In this document: positions 1-12,000 of the stretch, one piece after another
Numbering within the stretch: position 1 is the first letter of the stretch
Layout: each line of letters begins with the position of its first letter
Origin: Bathymodiolus brooksi
Lineage: Eukaryota; Mollusca; Bivalvia; Mytilida; Modiolidae
DNA length: 64,000 nucleotides
Assembly (NCBI GenBank): GCA_963680875.1
Contig: OY804580.1
Coordinates: 98,919,353 to 98,983,352, forward strand
Direction of reading: 5' to 3'
Position numbers and translations under genes: made by a program
The notes under the pieces: generated by a model
What the model was told of the DNA's origin: nothing
The model's database searches: none
Seen by the model: only the letters and a program-made list of their open reading frames with translations

Positions 1-610
1 AACTATACTAATCTGAGATTTTAAACAAGTCTATACAGTCAAACCTGCTTTAGTGACCACCTCTATTAAGTAACTATACTAATCTGAGATTTTAAACAAG
101 TCTATACAGTCAAACCTGCTTTAGTGACCACCTCTATTAAGTAACTATACTAATCTGAGATTTTAAACTAGGCTTTATAGTCAAACCTGCTTTAGTGACC
201 ACCTCTATTAAGTAACTATACTAATCTGAGATTTTAAACAAGTCTATACAGTCAAACCTGCTTTAGTGACCACCTCTATTAAGTAACTATACTAATCTGA
301 GATTTTAAACTAGACTTTATAGTCAAACCTGCTTTAGTGACCACCTCTATTAAGTAACTATACTAATCTGAGATTTTAAACTAGACTTTATAGTCAAACC
401 TGCTTTAGTGACCACCTCTATTAAGTAACTATACTAATCTGAGATTTTAAACTAGACTTTATAGTCAAACCTGCTTTAGTGACCACCTCTATTAAGTAAC
501 TATACTAATCTGAGATTTTAAACAAGTCTATACAGTCAAACCAGTTTTAGTGACCACCTCTATTAAGCAACTATACTAATCTGACATTATAGACTAGGCT
601 TTATAGTTAA
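1..610. repeat. 71-bp tandem array, about 8.5 copies
   Basis: The unit recurs at 1, 72, 143, 214, 285 and so on. Half of each unit (CAGTCAAACCTGCTTTAGTG onward to CTCTATTAAG) is the terminus of the pogo-type MITE family also seen at 38554 and 59817. Two unit subtypes (ACAAGTCTATACAG and ACTAGACTTTATAG) are interspersed. The last copy decays after about 590. The left edge is cut by the window start. Confidence 0.95.
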
Positions 611-699
611 AGTATGAAGTGACCTTAATTTTAATTTCAGGTTATTCATTATTCATTTTCTATATAAACGTCAGTTTTGAATGTCACAACATTATGTCT

Positions 700-925
700 T
701 GTCGTGACCTTCATAATAGCCATTACTATATAAATTGGTCTGGTACATTTTGTAGCCTACTAATCACGACTGTCCAGTTTTAGGAATTTCCCAAGTCAAT
801 CTCTCTGATATATTTTTTTTCTCGACCTTCTTAACTGTCATTATTCTATATAAATTGGTCTGGTACATTTTATAACATACTTAACCAGACTGGCCAGTAT
901 TAGGAATTTCCCAAGTCAATTTTTC
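700..925. repeat. Diverged tandem duplication, about 118 bp
   Basis: Two direct copies share TATAAATTGGTCTGGTACAT and GGAATTTCCCAAGTCAAT, at about 722-803 and 840-922. From 926 to 1378 I see nothing except a probable right end of a family D MITE (GACAGGTTACACTGTA) ending near 1135. Confidence 0.7.
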
Positions 926-1420
926 TGGCAACTAATGTTGGTAAAAATTAATTATATTTTAACATACATTGATAAGAACATTGATTTTTGAGATGTCCCT
1001 ATTTCTGTGAAAAAACTAATGTCATTTGTAATTGTTTAGACAGCAACTACCAAGAATACATTTCGCTTAATAAATTGTACATTTGACAAAAAAACTTGGT
1101 CCCACGGAGGTTCGGTTAAGACAGGTTACACTGTACTACCTATCAGTTCAATTGTGTTTCTAGAAGAGAACAAATATTGTTGATTGAGATAATCCTAAAA
1201 AGAAATAATCACTCCTACATTCCTACTGTGTGTTACTAACAAAAAAAAATCACACTGCAGGAGACAAATGGCTTAACCACTTAATTCTGACAATAATGTC
1301 ACATTCTTGAAAAACATCCACAATTTAATAGAAATGGAGTTCATTTGTACATTGGTTAACTGCAAAAATGTTGTTTTCGTCATGTGAAACACATGCGCTG
1401 TTGAAAATTATGTATTGGTT

Positions 1421-1600
1421 TATGGTGTTTAACACCACTTTCAACAATATTTCAATTATATCACCGCGACCAGTTTTATTTGTGGAGGAAACCGAGAGAA
1501 AACCATCGACCTGTCGCAAGTCACTGACAAACTTTATCACATCATGTTGTATTGAGTACACCTCGCCATGGACGGGGTTCGAACTCACAACTGTTGTTGA
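1421..1600 (-). mobile_element. SINE family A, 5'-truncated copy
   Basis: It reads on the minus strand. Box-B-like GGGTTCGAACTC is at about 1575-1586, and the conserved tail (GTGTTTAACACCACTTTCAA on the plus strand) is at the left. A 26-bp direct repeat with one mismatch flanks it at 1379-1404 and 1616-1641, as expected for a target-site duplication, though it is unusually long. Confidence 0.8.
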
Positions 1601-1794
1601 AATTAGTACATTGTGGTCATGTGAAACACATGTGCTGTTGACATGTACATTTATATAATATCGGGGTGAATGTGTAAACCAATTGTCAGTGGTCTGTCTA
1701 CACATGACCTGTTGTTAATGAGAAACATGTTCTCACAAAATTCACACGGTCAACACACCACTTCTACACAAACTGTCATTTGAAAAACCATGTA

Positions 1795-1979
1795 CAGTCA
1801 AATCTTCCCATGCTGTTACCTCTATTAAGCATTCGTCTGCATTAAAGGATCACCTTTATCTTGTTCTGTCATAGAAAATTTCTTATGAATTAAACCTTTT
1901 TTTTTGTTGAGGTCACCTGTCTTATAAGACCACTTTTTCATTGTCCCAAAAAGGTGACCTCTTAATACAGGTTGGATTG
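1795..1979. mobile_element. MITE, pogo/Tc1-type (family E)
   Basis: The left end is TA|CAGTCAAATC and the right end GGTTGGATTG|TA, a degenerate terminal inverted repeat with TA on both sides. Interior GGTCACCT / AGGTGACC motifs are inverted. Length 185 bp, no coding capacity. It belongs with the elements at 22961, 28026, 38554, 59214 and 59817. Confidence 0.75.
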
Positions 1980-2046
1980 TATGTGGTTTTTCTGCGGCAT
2001 AATTTGGATATACACTGCAATGAAGTTATTTTGTTTTTAAACATAC

Positions 2047-2133
2047 CTCAAAAATGCTTGGATTTAGAGTTTTATTTCTTTGTGCGAACGTTAAGGCTTC
2101 TTTGACAGAATCTACTGCTTCCTTGGTATATGT
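2047..2133 (-). CDS. GRK2: GRK2/3-type receptor kinase, internal exon (end of first RGS-homology part)
   Basis: An 87-nt exon read on the minus strand: acceptor TTTCTTTACAG precedes 2133 and donor GTATGT follows 2047. It is open for 29 codons, beginning TYTKEAVDSV and ending NPSIFE. Joined to the exon at 13304-13405 it continues SQSH-TYTKEAV, which aligns in register with the SH-PFSKSA region that I recall for vertebrate GRK2; the end matches the region before the PYIEEI helix, with a few extra residues in between. GRKs phosphorylate agonist-activated G-protein-coupled receptors at the plasma membrane, and the RGS-homology domain of this subgroup binds G-alpha-q. Alone the exon would be weak evidence; splice sites, phase 0-0 and continuity with the neighbouring exon make it credible. 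The next exon must lie left of the window. Confidence 0.8.
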
Positions 2134-2347
2134 CTGTAAAGAAACATAAAGTCAAATAAGAATTTACAAATTTTCTTATTTTACAGAATAAAAATAACAT
2201 TTCCACATGAATCAATAATATGTCTTTTCTAAAATTAAAACTTTTAGATGCACTTTAGTTTGAAGCAACACACACAGTAAGCAGTTTTCATTTCAAGACC
2301 ATTTGAGTCGACTTTTGAAAGGGTGACATAGAGGACTGGGGGTTATG

Positions 2348-2452
2348 GGGTTAGGGTCATGGTGTTTAATGCCACTTTCAACAATATTTCAGCTATATCG
2401 TGGCGGTCAGTTTTATTGGTGGAGGATACCGGAGTTGCAGAAGAAAACCATC
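2348..2452 (-). mobile_element. SINE family A, tail fragment
   Basis: GGGTTAGGGTCATGGTGTTT through the GGTGGAGGATACCGGAG segment is kept. The tRNA-like head is missing. The 57-bp array starts about 25 bp beyond the broken edge. Confidence 0.8.
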
Positions 2453-2477
2453 ACCACATAGAGGACAAGTTTGCCGA

Positions 2478-3050
2478 TTTAAATACAGACTACAGTGAGT
2501 GGACACATTAGGTTTTCCCAGTCAGCGATTCTGATTTAACTACAGACTACAGTGAGTGGACACATTAGGTTTTCCCAGTCAGCGATTCTGATCTAACTAC
2601 AGACTACAGTGAGTGGACACATTAGGTTTTCCCAGTCAGCGATTCTGATTTAAATACAGACTACAGTGAGTGGACACATTAGGTTTTCGCAGTCAGCGAT
2701 TCTGATTTAACTACAGACTACAATGAGTGGACACATTAGGTTTTCCCAGTCAGCGATTCTGATTTAACTACAGACTACAATGAGTGGACACATTAGGTTT
2801 TCCCAGTCAGCGATTCTGATTTAAATACAGACTACAGTGAGTGGACACATTAGGTTTTCGCAGTCAGCGATTCTGATTTAACTACAGACTACAATGAGTG
2901 GACACATTAGGTTTTCCCAGTCAGCGATTCTGATTTAACTACAGACTACAATGAGTGGACACATTAGGTTTTCCCAGTCAGTGATTCTGATTTAACTACA
3001 GACTACAATGAGTGGACACATTAGGTTTTCCCAGTCAGCGATTCTGATTT
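2478..3050. repeat. 57-bp tandem array, 10 copies with a 3-unit higher-order pattern
   Basis: The unit contains ACAGACTACAGTGAGTGGAC and CCAGTCAGCGATTCTGA. Copies 4-6 and 7-9 repeat the same order of variants: TTTAAATACAG with CGCAG, then two TTTAACTACAG/AATGAG units. This is a 171-bp higher-order repeat. No reading frame of interest. Confidence 0.95.
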
Positions 3051-4510
3051 TCATGAATCATGACTATGACCATATTTAGAAATAGGAATATTGGATCCTT
3101 CAGTTTTAATTGCCCTACTGATAATATCTGCAATTTCTGATTGTTATTTTTTTTCACCAATGGAAACTCCATTTTCTATCTCAGCAATATTGCATGTTAT
3201 GCAACTATTTTTCATGACACAGTTTCTTAAATCAAAATCCAGTTGTTAATTCAATAAAGAATGAATACTCATATCATTTTATAGAAATAATATATTTTAT
3301 GATATTTATACATGTACATTAAACATTGATCATCCATGAACAATTAACCTACAGACCAAGATTCTTAAAAACAGTTCAAATGTATATACATATATCACAA
3401 AACAAATATTGCTCCATCAGACTTAATTATTATTTTTGTCCCAAGGGAGACTTTATTTTATATTATTTTTGAGACCTTATTGAGATTTGAGTATCAGAGC
3501 AATGTATTTATTTGCAGACATTATTCAAGGCAAGTTCCTGAGGGAAAACAGATTATTTGGGATTCATCTGTGAAACGGTGGAAGAGTCATTGGAAACCCC
3601 TTTATATGGTAATAAAACATTCAGTAATGCAAACCCTATTACCGATATGACGATTTCTATTTGTAGTCCTACACAAGTTCACATTTTCAGGAGAATCACG
3701 TTCAGCACTTTTATGAATATTGATCAATTGAAAGCCAAAAAAGTGTCATCTCATGGCAATTTTATGAGGTCATTTTTATCAATTTCACATATTCTGCAAA
3801 AATTTATCATTCATGAATACAAAGTTTGTTTTCCCTGAGTTCATCTTATACTCATATATCACATGAAAGTGTGCACCAAATGGCAACAAACAATATGTTA
3901 CACACATTAAATCTTGATTTCTTTAATGATTTATTAGCCAATCAAATTTTTTTTTTATGCCAATTATTTACAGGATATTGAAATCACTACGGCATGAAAA
4001 CTTTTGTCTTTTGTAAATGTGACTTTTCCATGTGGAACACCCAATAGAAGACCTGCCTACGTAATGTGCTGTGCGTGTGTGCATGCGTCATCATGTGTAT
4101 GTGTCATCATGTCTATGATTTATACAGCTACTAATGTCTGAATCATATTATCGAAGAATTTTACACTGCTTAATTAAAATGAAAAACAAAAAATACCACA
4201 CTGTCGGAACTGTTCCAAACCACAAAAGAAAAACATAGAAAGAGGCAAAAATGGACAACCCTAACACACAAATGTACCGCTGACTCCCCTGACATGATAC
4301 TGGCACTTCAATTAAAACAAAGTAGCTCCGTTAAACTAGTTTTATGGGGCCAAACACAAACCCAGAAGGCCATGCTTAAAAAATAGTTGGATTTAGAGTC
4401 TGTCGACCCACAATTTCTGTGGTGGCTAGGTATGCAGTCAATTTTTGTTTAACCTTCAAAGATTCTAAATAGAAAGACAATTTTAAGATCTTATTAAACT
4501 TGTAAACATT
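3051..4510. other. Unannotated intron sequence
   Basis: AT-rich single-copy-looking DNA. I see no exon with a supported splice context, no recognisable repeat and no RNA gene. A short GTGTGCATGCGTCATCATG stretch near 4077-4115 is locally repetitive. Confidence 0.6.
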
Positions 4511-4514
4511 TTTA

Positions 4515-4650
4515 TCTGTGCATGTACTTGTACCCAATGACACGGTGCCCATCACCACTAATGTTGCGAGTTTGAATCCTGCTCATGGGGAGGTGTACAA
4601 CATTATGTGATAAAGTTTGTCAGTGACTTGCAACAGGTCGGTGGTTTATA
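4515..4650 (+). mobile_element. SINE family A, head part
   Basis: The head region runs CATCACCACTAATGTTGCG, then box-B-like GAGTTTGAATCCTGC, then ACATTATGTGATAAAGTTTG and the GGTCGGTGGT segment. The 3' tail is absent. From 4651 to 5640 I see no further gene or named repeat. Confidence 0.75.
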
Positions 4651-5641
4651 TTATTTAATTTACAGAAAGCCATGCTTAAAAAATAGCTGTGTTTGCAGAA
4701 ATGGCTAGATATGTAGGCATTAATTTTTATTCTTCAAAGATTCAAAAAGGACAAATTTTTGTAGTAAACACACGCTAAAAATAGTCAATAACATTTTCCC
4801 CTCAAAACCCTAATAAAAACTGTTTGGTAGAGCCGAATTTGGTGGGTCGGTTAAGAAACAGCAAACAGATATCTTTTTATGACTACCCTTGCATTTTGTG
4901 ACAGTATTATATATTAGCTTAGACTTTCTTTTTTTTTGAGTGTTTTTAAGTATTATTGAATTAGAGATGACACCTTTTTAATCTTATCCCACATTTAGAT
5001 TTTCTTGCTTTGATGTTCTTTGACAGGCTAATCTTATATATTAAGTTTCATTTTCCATTACTTCCCTATTCTTATATATCAAAATATCTGGTTTGCAAGG
5101 GATGTCAATAGATTTTGAAGTAGCAGGAGAAAATTGAAAAGTAGCAGGCAAATTGATGCAGAGGTCTGGGGGCCGCTCAAGGCTCCCAGAAGCTCTGGGA
5201 TAAATGGTGCTAAATCCTGCATTCTAGGCCTCTCCTGGGACTTAATTTCATTATTGAAACTTCATTTTTTTGTACTATTTCTCTCATATTTTCAGCAATT
5301 GTTCAAGATAAAAGACCCTCTTTTACTACTTTTGATTATATTGTGGCAGTGATTCAGGCACTTTTTTGGCTCCGCGCCGCCATAGCGTGTTTGATAAGGG
5401 TGCTCCTGTATAGGAGAAACATTTATAATTTTGTAAAGCGTCATTCGGAACTCATCGCAATATTCCTAAAAAAAATTGAAAAAAAACGAGAATATGTAAC
5501 CCGGATAATTCAGTCCCTCTCCATCTACGATTTCATCTCCGATGAGCGGAAAATAATGACTGATATTATTCGTGTTAGAGGATATGTAGCGATGTTTATT
5601 TATAAAGATCTGCAAACGTAAACATGCTGATCAGTAGATAC

Positions 5642-6408
5642 CAGAGTTGGCGAAAACTTTTTTTTTCTGTCTGACATTGGGTCAGACAGGGACTGGGGTT
5701 CTGTCTGACCCATGGCCTTTGTGTCTGTCCCATCATTTTTTTGTAATATTGTATATAACCTGTCACGTTTTTTTTTTTTTTATACAGAACTGAATGCAAG
5801 ATTACCTATAGTCATGATCATTAAACAACTCAATTAAATGTTTTTCTGTATACATATTTTTATCTAAAAAGATAAGGCAGATATATATAGCCAACAATCT
5901 GTATCTAATGGTCCGATCACATTCCGAATATTATACATCAATGTCAGTTTCTGGTCTACCTACATTTTTAATTTCAGTTAAGAATATGAATATGTTGTCA
6001 TCTTCAATATATAAGTATCTCAAAACATATTTAATTAAACACAAACAATCTTTGATACTTGGGGATTGTGGAAGTCAACTTATTTCTGTGCTCAGTAATA
6101 TATTTTAGTTTTAATGTTCCTACTAAAAGGATGTTTACATTTACGTATAGGAGTTTCGATTACAATAGGAACGTGTGGGTCTGACAGAATAAATAAACAA
6201 ATTTCAAGTCTCTGTCTGACATTTTAATAAAACTAAATTTAATGCCATTGGTAGTTGAAACTGGGAGTGAATAAATTTCAATCGCCAACTGGACGACCAC
6301 AAAGTAATATTTTCGTGACGGACATTGCCTTGGGACAGACACGGTTCATTAATTAATCGGACCGACCGTTATTCTGCCGGTCAGGTCCGACGATTTTCGC
6401 CAACTCCG
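5642..6408. mobile_element. Non-autonomous hAT-like element
   Basis: Terminal inverted repeat CAGAGTTGGCGAAAA at the left and TTTTCGCCAACTCCG at the right, flanked by the exact 6-bp direct repeat AGATAC (5636-5641 and 6409-6414). Inner subterminal GTCTGAC/GTCAGAC motifs near 5672-5710 and again near 6180-6220. Length 767 bp, no transposase frame found. CAG-type ends with a 5-8 bp duplication point to the hAT superfamily. Confidence 0.75.
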
Positions 6409-6649
6409 AGATACACGCACTGTGCGTTGTATTGCTGATACTAGATAAATTTTCTCTCATTATTTTTTCTAAAGAGAAAAAGTAACTGGCGGTGACAGCT
6501 AGAGTTACCGGAGATTTTCGCCGGTTGCCGTCTTCTAATGACATTCCTGGTTTGTCAACATACAGAATGTAAATATAATTGTAAAATATCAGACATGAGA
6601 TAGAAAATAAAGCTTACTCACTCATGAGTGAATGAAATTTTACCCTTCG

Positions 6650-6810
6650 TGAGCACCCGAGTTCACCCTCGTTTTTTAGTGTGGTTCGTGTGGCTCATCT
6701 TTTTAGTTTTCTGTGTTTTTTTTATTTTTTTTTTTTTTTCGTCTTGTGTACCCAATGTTGTCAATGTCCCTGGATTGTCCATTCTTGATTGCTCCTTCGG
6801 CTTTCTCTGA
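6650..6810 (-). repeat. Dispersed repeat copy with a coding-like frame (pair of 13520-13650)
   Basis: On the minus strand it reads ATGGACAATCC then GGGTACACAAGACGAA followed by an A-rich run. The same order occurs on the plus strand at 13555-13610. The shared peptide pattern is MDNP..LAT.GTQDE.K. It is too short and too broken to call a gene. Confidence 0.6.
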
Positions 6811-7000
6811 CAATTATTTTAACAACTAGCACAGCATTCAGCATATAATAGGACAAGTTTGAAGATACCAACTAGGGGTAATCAGAAGTCATAATTCCTG
6901 TGTATAATAATCAAATTGACTAACCTACCTATATATAGGCATAGGAAAATATGACTACAATAGTCCCTCTTTTATAAAGCCTCTCACGCCAAAGGCCACC

Positions 7001-7433
7001 TCACCAGTCCTCACGATGTTCGAACCTGTTAATTTTTCAGTTTTTATTTTGATATATATATATCATTACATTTTCTCATTCTTTTCATATTGTTTATAAA
7101 TTAGTGTACATACATACTTGAATAATATAAAGTATAAAGTTCAAGATTATGATTTTTAGTAATTTACGTCACGATAACTGATGGTCTCGTGACAATTTTT
7201 CAAATCAGATTACAGACGCTGATAAAGCTTGTCGGTCAAGCGAAATATCCGTCGATTTAATTATAATTATAGTCTTTTTGTAGACTTATAGTTATTTTTG
7301 TTACATTTTAACATCTTTTTTTGATATCGTTGTGCTAACATTTTAGACATTTATATTTATATATATATATAATAATAATAAATTCAAGAATTTGATTCGA
7401 ACCAGTAAATTCAAATTTTCGTTTCAAGGACTG
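7001..7433. mobile_element. Possible inverted-repeat element, weak
   Basis: CCAGTCCTCACGATGTTCGAAC at the left roughly mirrors GATTCGAACCAG followed by CAAGGACTGC at the right. A related stretch (GATTCGGACCAGTAAATTCA then CGAGGACTGG) lies at 33044-33083. Boundaries and superfamily are uncertain; the inner part is TA-rich. Confidence 0.35.
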
Positions 7434-7487
7434 CTCTCTTATCACGTCAGATTTCAGATGCACTGAGATATTAAAATACTACTAAAC

Positions 7488-8745
7488 TGTTCCCTTCACG
7501 AGAGGCCACCCCTCTCATAAGGCCCATTTTTCATTGCTGAAGGGGTGGCTTTATAAGATGGCAACTACCGTAACAGCTATTCTGCATATTGTTAATGTAA
7601 ATTGTGTAGCAAGATCATATTTGAGAAATAAGAGGCAAATTTCTATCACTTGAAGAATACTATGAAAAAAAAAAATTCTGATATCATTGTATGAAATGTA
7701 TTCATTGATATGTTATAATGTCCATTTTTTAACTGTAATGAACAGAATAAAAATAACAATGTAAAGCTTCACACGTTCATCAATAGTGCAAGAAGTTCTA
7801 TATAATAGGCCACCTCTTATAAGGTTATAAATTCTGCAATAAAAAAGTGGCCTCACAAGAGAGGTGGCCTCTCTTAAGGGGTACAATTTTAGTGGTATTT
7901 CACAATCTCAGCGCATCTGAATTTTGACCTGTCAACTGATAAGAGAGGTGGCATTTGGTAGGAGTGGCCTTACAAGAGAGGTGGCATTTGGTAGGAGTGG
8001 CCTTATAAGAGAGGTGGCATTTGGTAGGAGTGGTCTTATAAGAGAGGTGGCATTTGGTAGGAATGGCCTTATAAGATAGGTGGCATTTGGTAGGAGTGGC
8101 CTTATAAGAGAGGTGGCATTTGGTAGGAGTGGCCTTATAAGATAGGTGGCATTTAGTAGGAGTGGCCTTATAAGAGAGGTGGCACTTGGTAGAGTGGCCT
8201 TATAAGATAGGTGGCATTTGATAGGAGTGGCCTTATAAGAGAGGTGGCAGTTGGTAGGAGTGGCCTTATAAGAGAGGTGGCATTTGGTAGGAGTGGCCTT
8301 ATAAGAGAGGTGGCATTTGGTAAGAGTGGCCTTATAAGAGAGGTGGCATTTGGTAGGAGTGGCCTTATAAGAGAGGAGGCATTTGGTAGGAGTGGCTTAT
8401 AAGAGAGGTGGCATTTGGTAGGAGTGGCCTTATAAGAAAGGTGGCATTTGGTAGGAGTGGCCTTATAAGAGAGGTGGCATTTGGTAGGAGTGGCCTTATA
8501 AGAGAGGTGGCATTTGGTAGGAGTGGCCTTATAAGATGGGTGGCATTTGGTAGGAGTGGCCTTATAAGATAGGTGGCATTTGGTAGGAGTGGCCTTATAA
8601 GATAGGTGGCATTTGGTAGGAGTGGCCTTATAAGAGAGGTGGCATTTGGTAGGAGTGGCCTTATAAGATGGGTGGCATTTGGTAGGAGTGGCCTTATAAG
8701 AGAGGTGGCATTTGGTAGGGGTGGCCTTATAAGAGGGGGATCACT
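7488..8745. mobile_element. Inverted-repeat MITE containing an expanded 33-bp array
   Basis: The left end (CTGTTCCCTTCACGAGAGGC, then CTCTCATAAGGCCC) is the inverse of the right end (GTGGCCTTATAAGAGGGGGA followed by TCACTGTA). Additional inverted GGCCACCTCTTATAAGG segments lie at 7808-7880. The tandem array at 7947-8734 is built from the right-arm sequence. Confidence 0.65.
7947..8734. repeat. 33-bp minisatellite, about 24 copies
   Basis: The unit is GGTGGCATTTGGTAGGAGTG plus GCCTTATAAGAGA. Variants are mostly AGAGAGG versus AGATAGG. Two 32-bp units break the three-base register near 8190 and 8390, so the open frame that crosses part of the array is not maintained. Confidence 0.95.
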
Positions 8746-9079
8746 GTATCTCTTACACTTGTAAGAGAAAGACAGACCTTATATATATATTATATATACA
8801 TTTAGAAGCCCTCTCTTAAATGGACAAGGTTCTAATTATTAGTAGAAAATGGAAAGAAATGGGAAACTGAAGGTTTCTAACAAGGCATTAAGATGTATTT
8901 CCAAGAGCTAGCACAAATTTACACGTATCTATCTGTTGATTGGTCAATAATCAATACTTAATCATAATCTGTACTACTTGTACAATGTACTTACAGGCAC
9001 CACCCTCTAACAATGATATTAGGTACAATAAATGTATTATAACTCTGAGGTCATAATTGACCCAACGCAACCTACTAGA

Positions 9080-12000
9080 AATAAAGGTGCTTGTAACATG
9101 AATGCATTCTTTTCCTTTGATCTTTTTATGGTTTATATACCAGAAGGTAAACAACAGCTTAGAACTATGAAATAATACACACAGCTACCTGATATTGCAC
9201 ACATTAAATCTGAGTTGTAGTTTTATTATTCTCATGAGCCGTGCAATAATCAACGACCTAGATGTGATAGATATTGTATGGCTTCATGTTACAAATCATT
9301 TATACCACAGTTTTCTGAGTTAAACAGTTATATAATCTCACTCTTCTTGTTGTTAAACAGTTATACAATCTCACTCTTCTTGTTGTTAAACAGTTATACA
9401 ATCTCACTCTTCTTCTTGTTAAACAGTTATACAATCTCACTCTTCTTCTTGTTAAACAGTTATACAATCTCACTCTTCTTGTTGTTAAACAGTTATACAA
9501 TCTCACTCTTCTTCTTGTTAAACAGTTATACAATCTCACTCTTCTTGTTGTTAAACAGTTATACAATCTCACTCTTCTTGTTGATAAACAGTTATACAAT
9601 CTCACTCTTGTTGTTAAACAGTTATACAATCTCACTCTTCTTGTTGTTAAACAGTTATACAATCTCACTCTTCTTGTTGTTAAACAGTTATACAATCTCA
9701 CTCTTCTTGTTGTTAAACAGTTATATAATCTCACTCTTCTTGTTGTTAAACAGTTATACAATCTCACTCTTCTTGTTGTTAAACAGTTATACAATCTCAC
9801 TCTTCTTCTTGTTAAACAGTTATACAATCTCACTCTTCTTCTTGTTAAACAGTTATACAATCTCACTCTTCTTGTTGTTAAACAGTTATACAATCTCACT
9901 CTTCTTGTTGTTAAACAGTTATACAATCTCACTCTTCTTGTTGTTAAACAGTTATACAATCTCACTCTTCTTGTTGTTAAACAGTTATACAATCTCACTC
10001 TTCTTGTTGATAAACAGTTATACAATCTCACTCTTCTTCTTGTTAAACAGTTATACAATCTCACTCTTCTTGTTGTTAAACAGTTATACAATCTCACTCT
10101 TCTTCTTGTTAAACAGTTATACAATCTCACTCTTCTTCTTGTTAAACAGTTATACAATCTCACTCTTCTTGTTGTTAAACAGTTATACAATCTCACTCTT
10201 CTTCTTGTTAAACAGTTATACAATCTCACTCTTCTTCTTGTTAAACAGTTATACAATCTCACTCTTCTTCTTGTTAAACAGTTATACAATCTCACTCTTC
10301 TTCTTGTTAAACAGTTATACAATCTCACTCTTCTTCTTGTTAAACAGTTATACAATCTCACTCTTCTTGTTGTTAAACAGTTATACAATCTCACTCTTCT
10401 TGTTGTTAAACAGTTATACAATCTCACTCTTCTTGTTGTTAAACAGTTATACCATCTCACTCTTCTTGTTGTTAAACAGTTATACAATCTCACTCTTCTT
10501 GTTGTTAAACAGTTATACAATCTCACTCTTCTTCTTGTTAAACAGTTATACAATCTCACTCTTCTTCTTGTTAAACAGTTATACAATCTCACTCTTCTTG
10601 TTGTTAAACAGTTATACAATCTCACTCTTGTTGTTAAACAGTTATACAATCTCACTCTTCTTGTTGTTAAACAGTTATACAATCTCACTCTTCTTCTTGT
10701 TAAACAGTTATACAATCTCACTCTTCTTCTTGTTAAACAGTTATACAATCTCACTCTTCTTCTTGTTAAACAGTTATACAATCTCACTCTTCTTGTTGTT
10801 AAACAGTTATACAATCTCACTCTTGTTGTTAAACAGTTATACAATCTCACTCTTCTTGTTGTTAAACAGTTATACAATCTCACTCTTCTTGTTGTTAAAC
10901 AGTTATACAATCTCACTCTTCTTGTTGTTAAACAGTTATACAATCTCACTCTTCTTGTTGTTAAACAGTTATACAATCTCACTCTTCTTGTTGTTAAACA
11001 GTTATACAATCTCACTCTTCTTCTTGTTAAACAGTTATACAATCTCACTCTTCTTCTTGTTAAACAGTTATACAATCTCACTCTTCTTGTTGTTAAACAG
11101 TTATACAATCTCACTCTTCTTGTTGTTAAACAGTTATACAATCTCACTCTTCTTCTTGTTAAACAGTTATACAATCTCACTCTTCTTCTTGTTAAACAGT
11201 TATACAATCTCACTCTTCTTGTTGTTAAACAGTTATACAATCTCACTCTTCTTGTTGTTAAACAGTTATACAATCTCACTCTTCTTGTTGTTAAACAGTT
11301 ATACAATCTCACTCTTCTTGTTGTTAAACAGTTATACAATCTCACTCTTCTTCTTGTTAAACAGTTATACAATCTCACTCTTCTTGTTGTTAAACAGTTA
11401 TACAATCTCACTCTTCTTGTTGTTAAACAGTTATACAATCTCACTCTTCTTGTTGTTAAACAGTTATACAATCTCACTCTTCTTGTTGTTAAACAGTTAT
11501 ACAATCTCACTCTTCTTGTTGTTAAACAGTTATACAATCTCACTCTTCTTCTTGTTAAACAGTTATACAATCTCACTCTTCTTGTTGTTAAACAGTTATA
11601 CAATCTCACTCTTGTTGTTAAACAGTTATACAATCTCACTCTTCTTGTTGTTAAACAGTTATACAATCTCACTCTTCTTCTTGTTAAACAGTTATACAAT
11701 CTCACTCTTGTTGTTGTTAAACAGTTTTACAATCTCACTCTTCTTGTTGTTAAACAGTTATATAATCTCACTCTTCTTCTTGTTAAACAGTTATACAATC
11801 TCACTCTTCTTCTTGTTAAACAGTTATACAATCTCACTCTTCTTCTTGTTAAACAGTTATACAATCTCACTCTTGTTGTTGTTAAACAGTTATACAATCT
11901 CACTCTTCTTGTTGTTAAACAGTTATACAATCTCACTCTTCTTGTTGTTAAACAGTTATACAATCTCACTCTTGTTGTTAAACAGTTATACAATCTCACT

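Noticed and set aside
5343..5621. 92-codon plus-strand frame beginning MAVIQALFWLRAAIACLIR
   Set aside because: No family, no splice or promoter context, and AT-driven composition; likely chance.
8211..8402. Repeat peptide GRSGLIREVAF as a small protein
   Set aside because: Frame of the 33-bp array, broken by 32-bp units on both sides.
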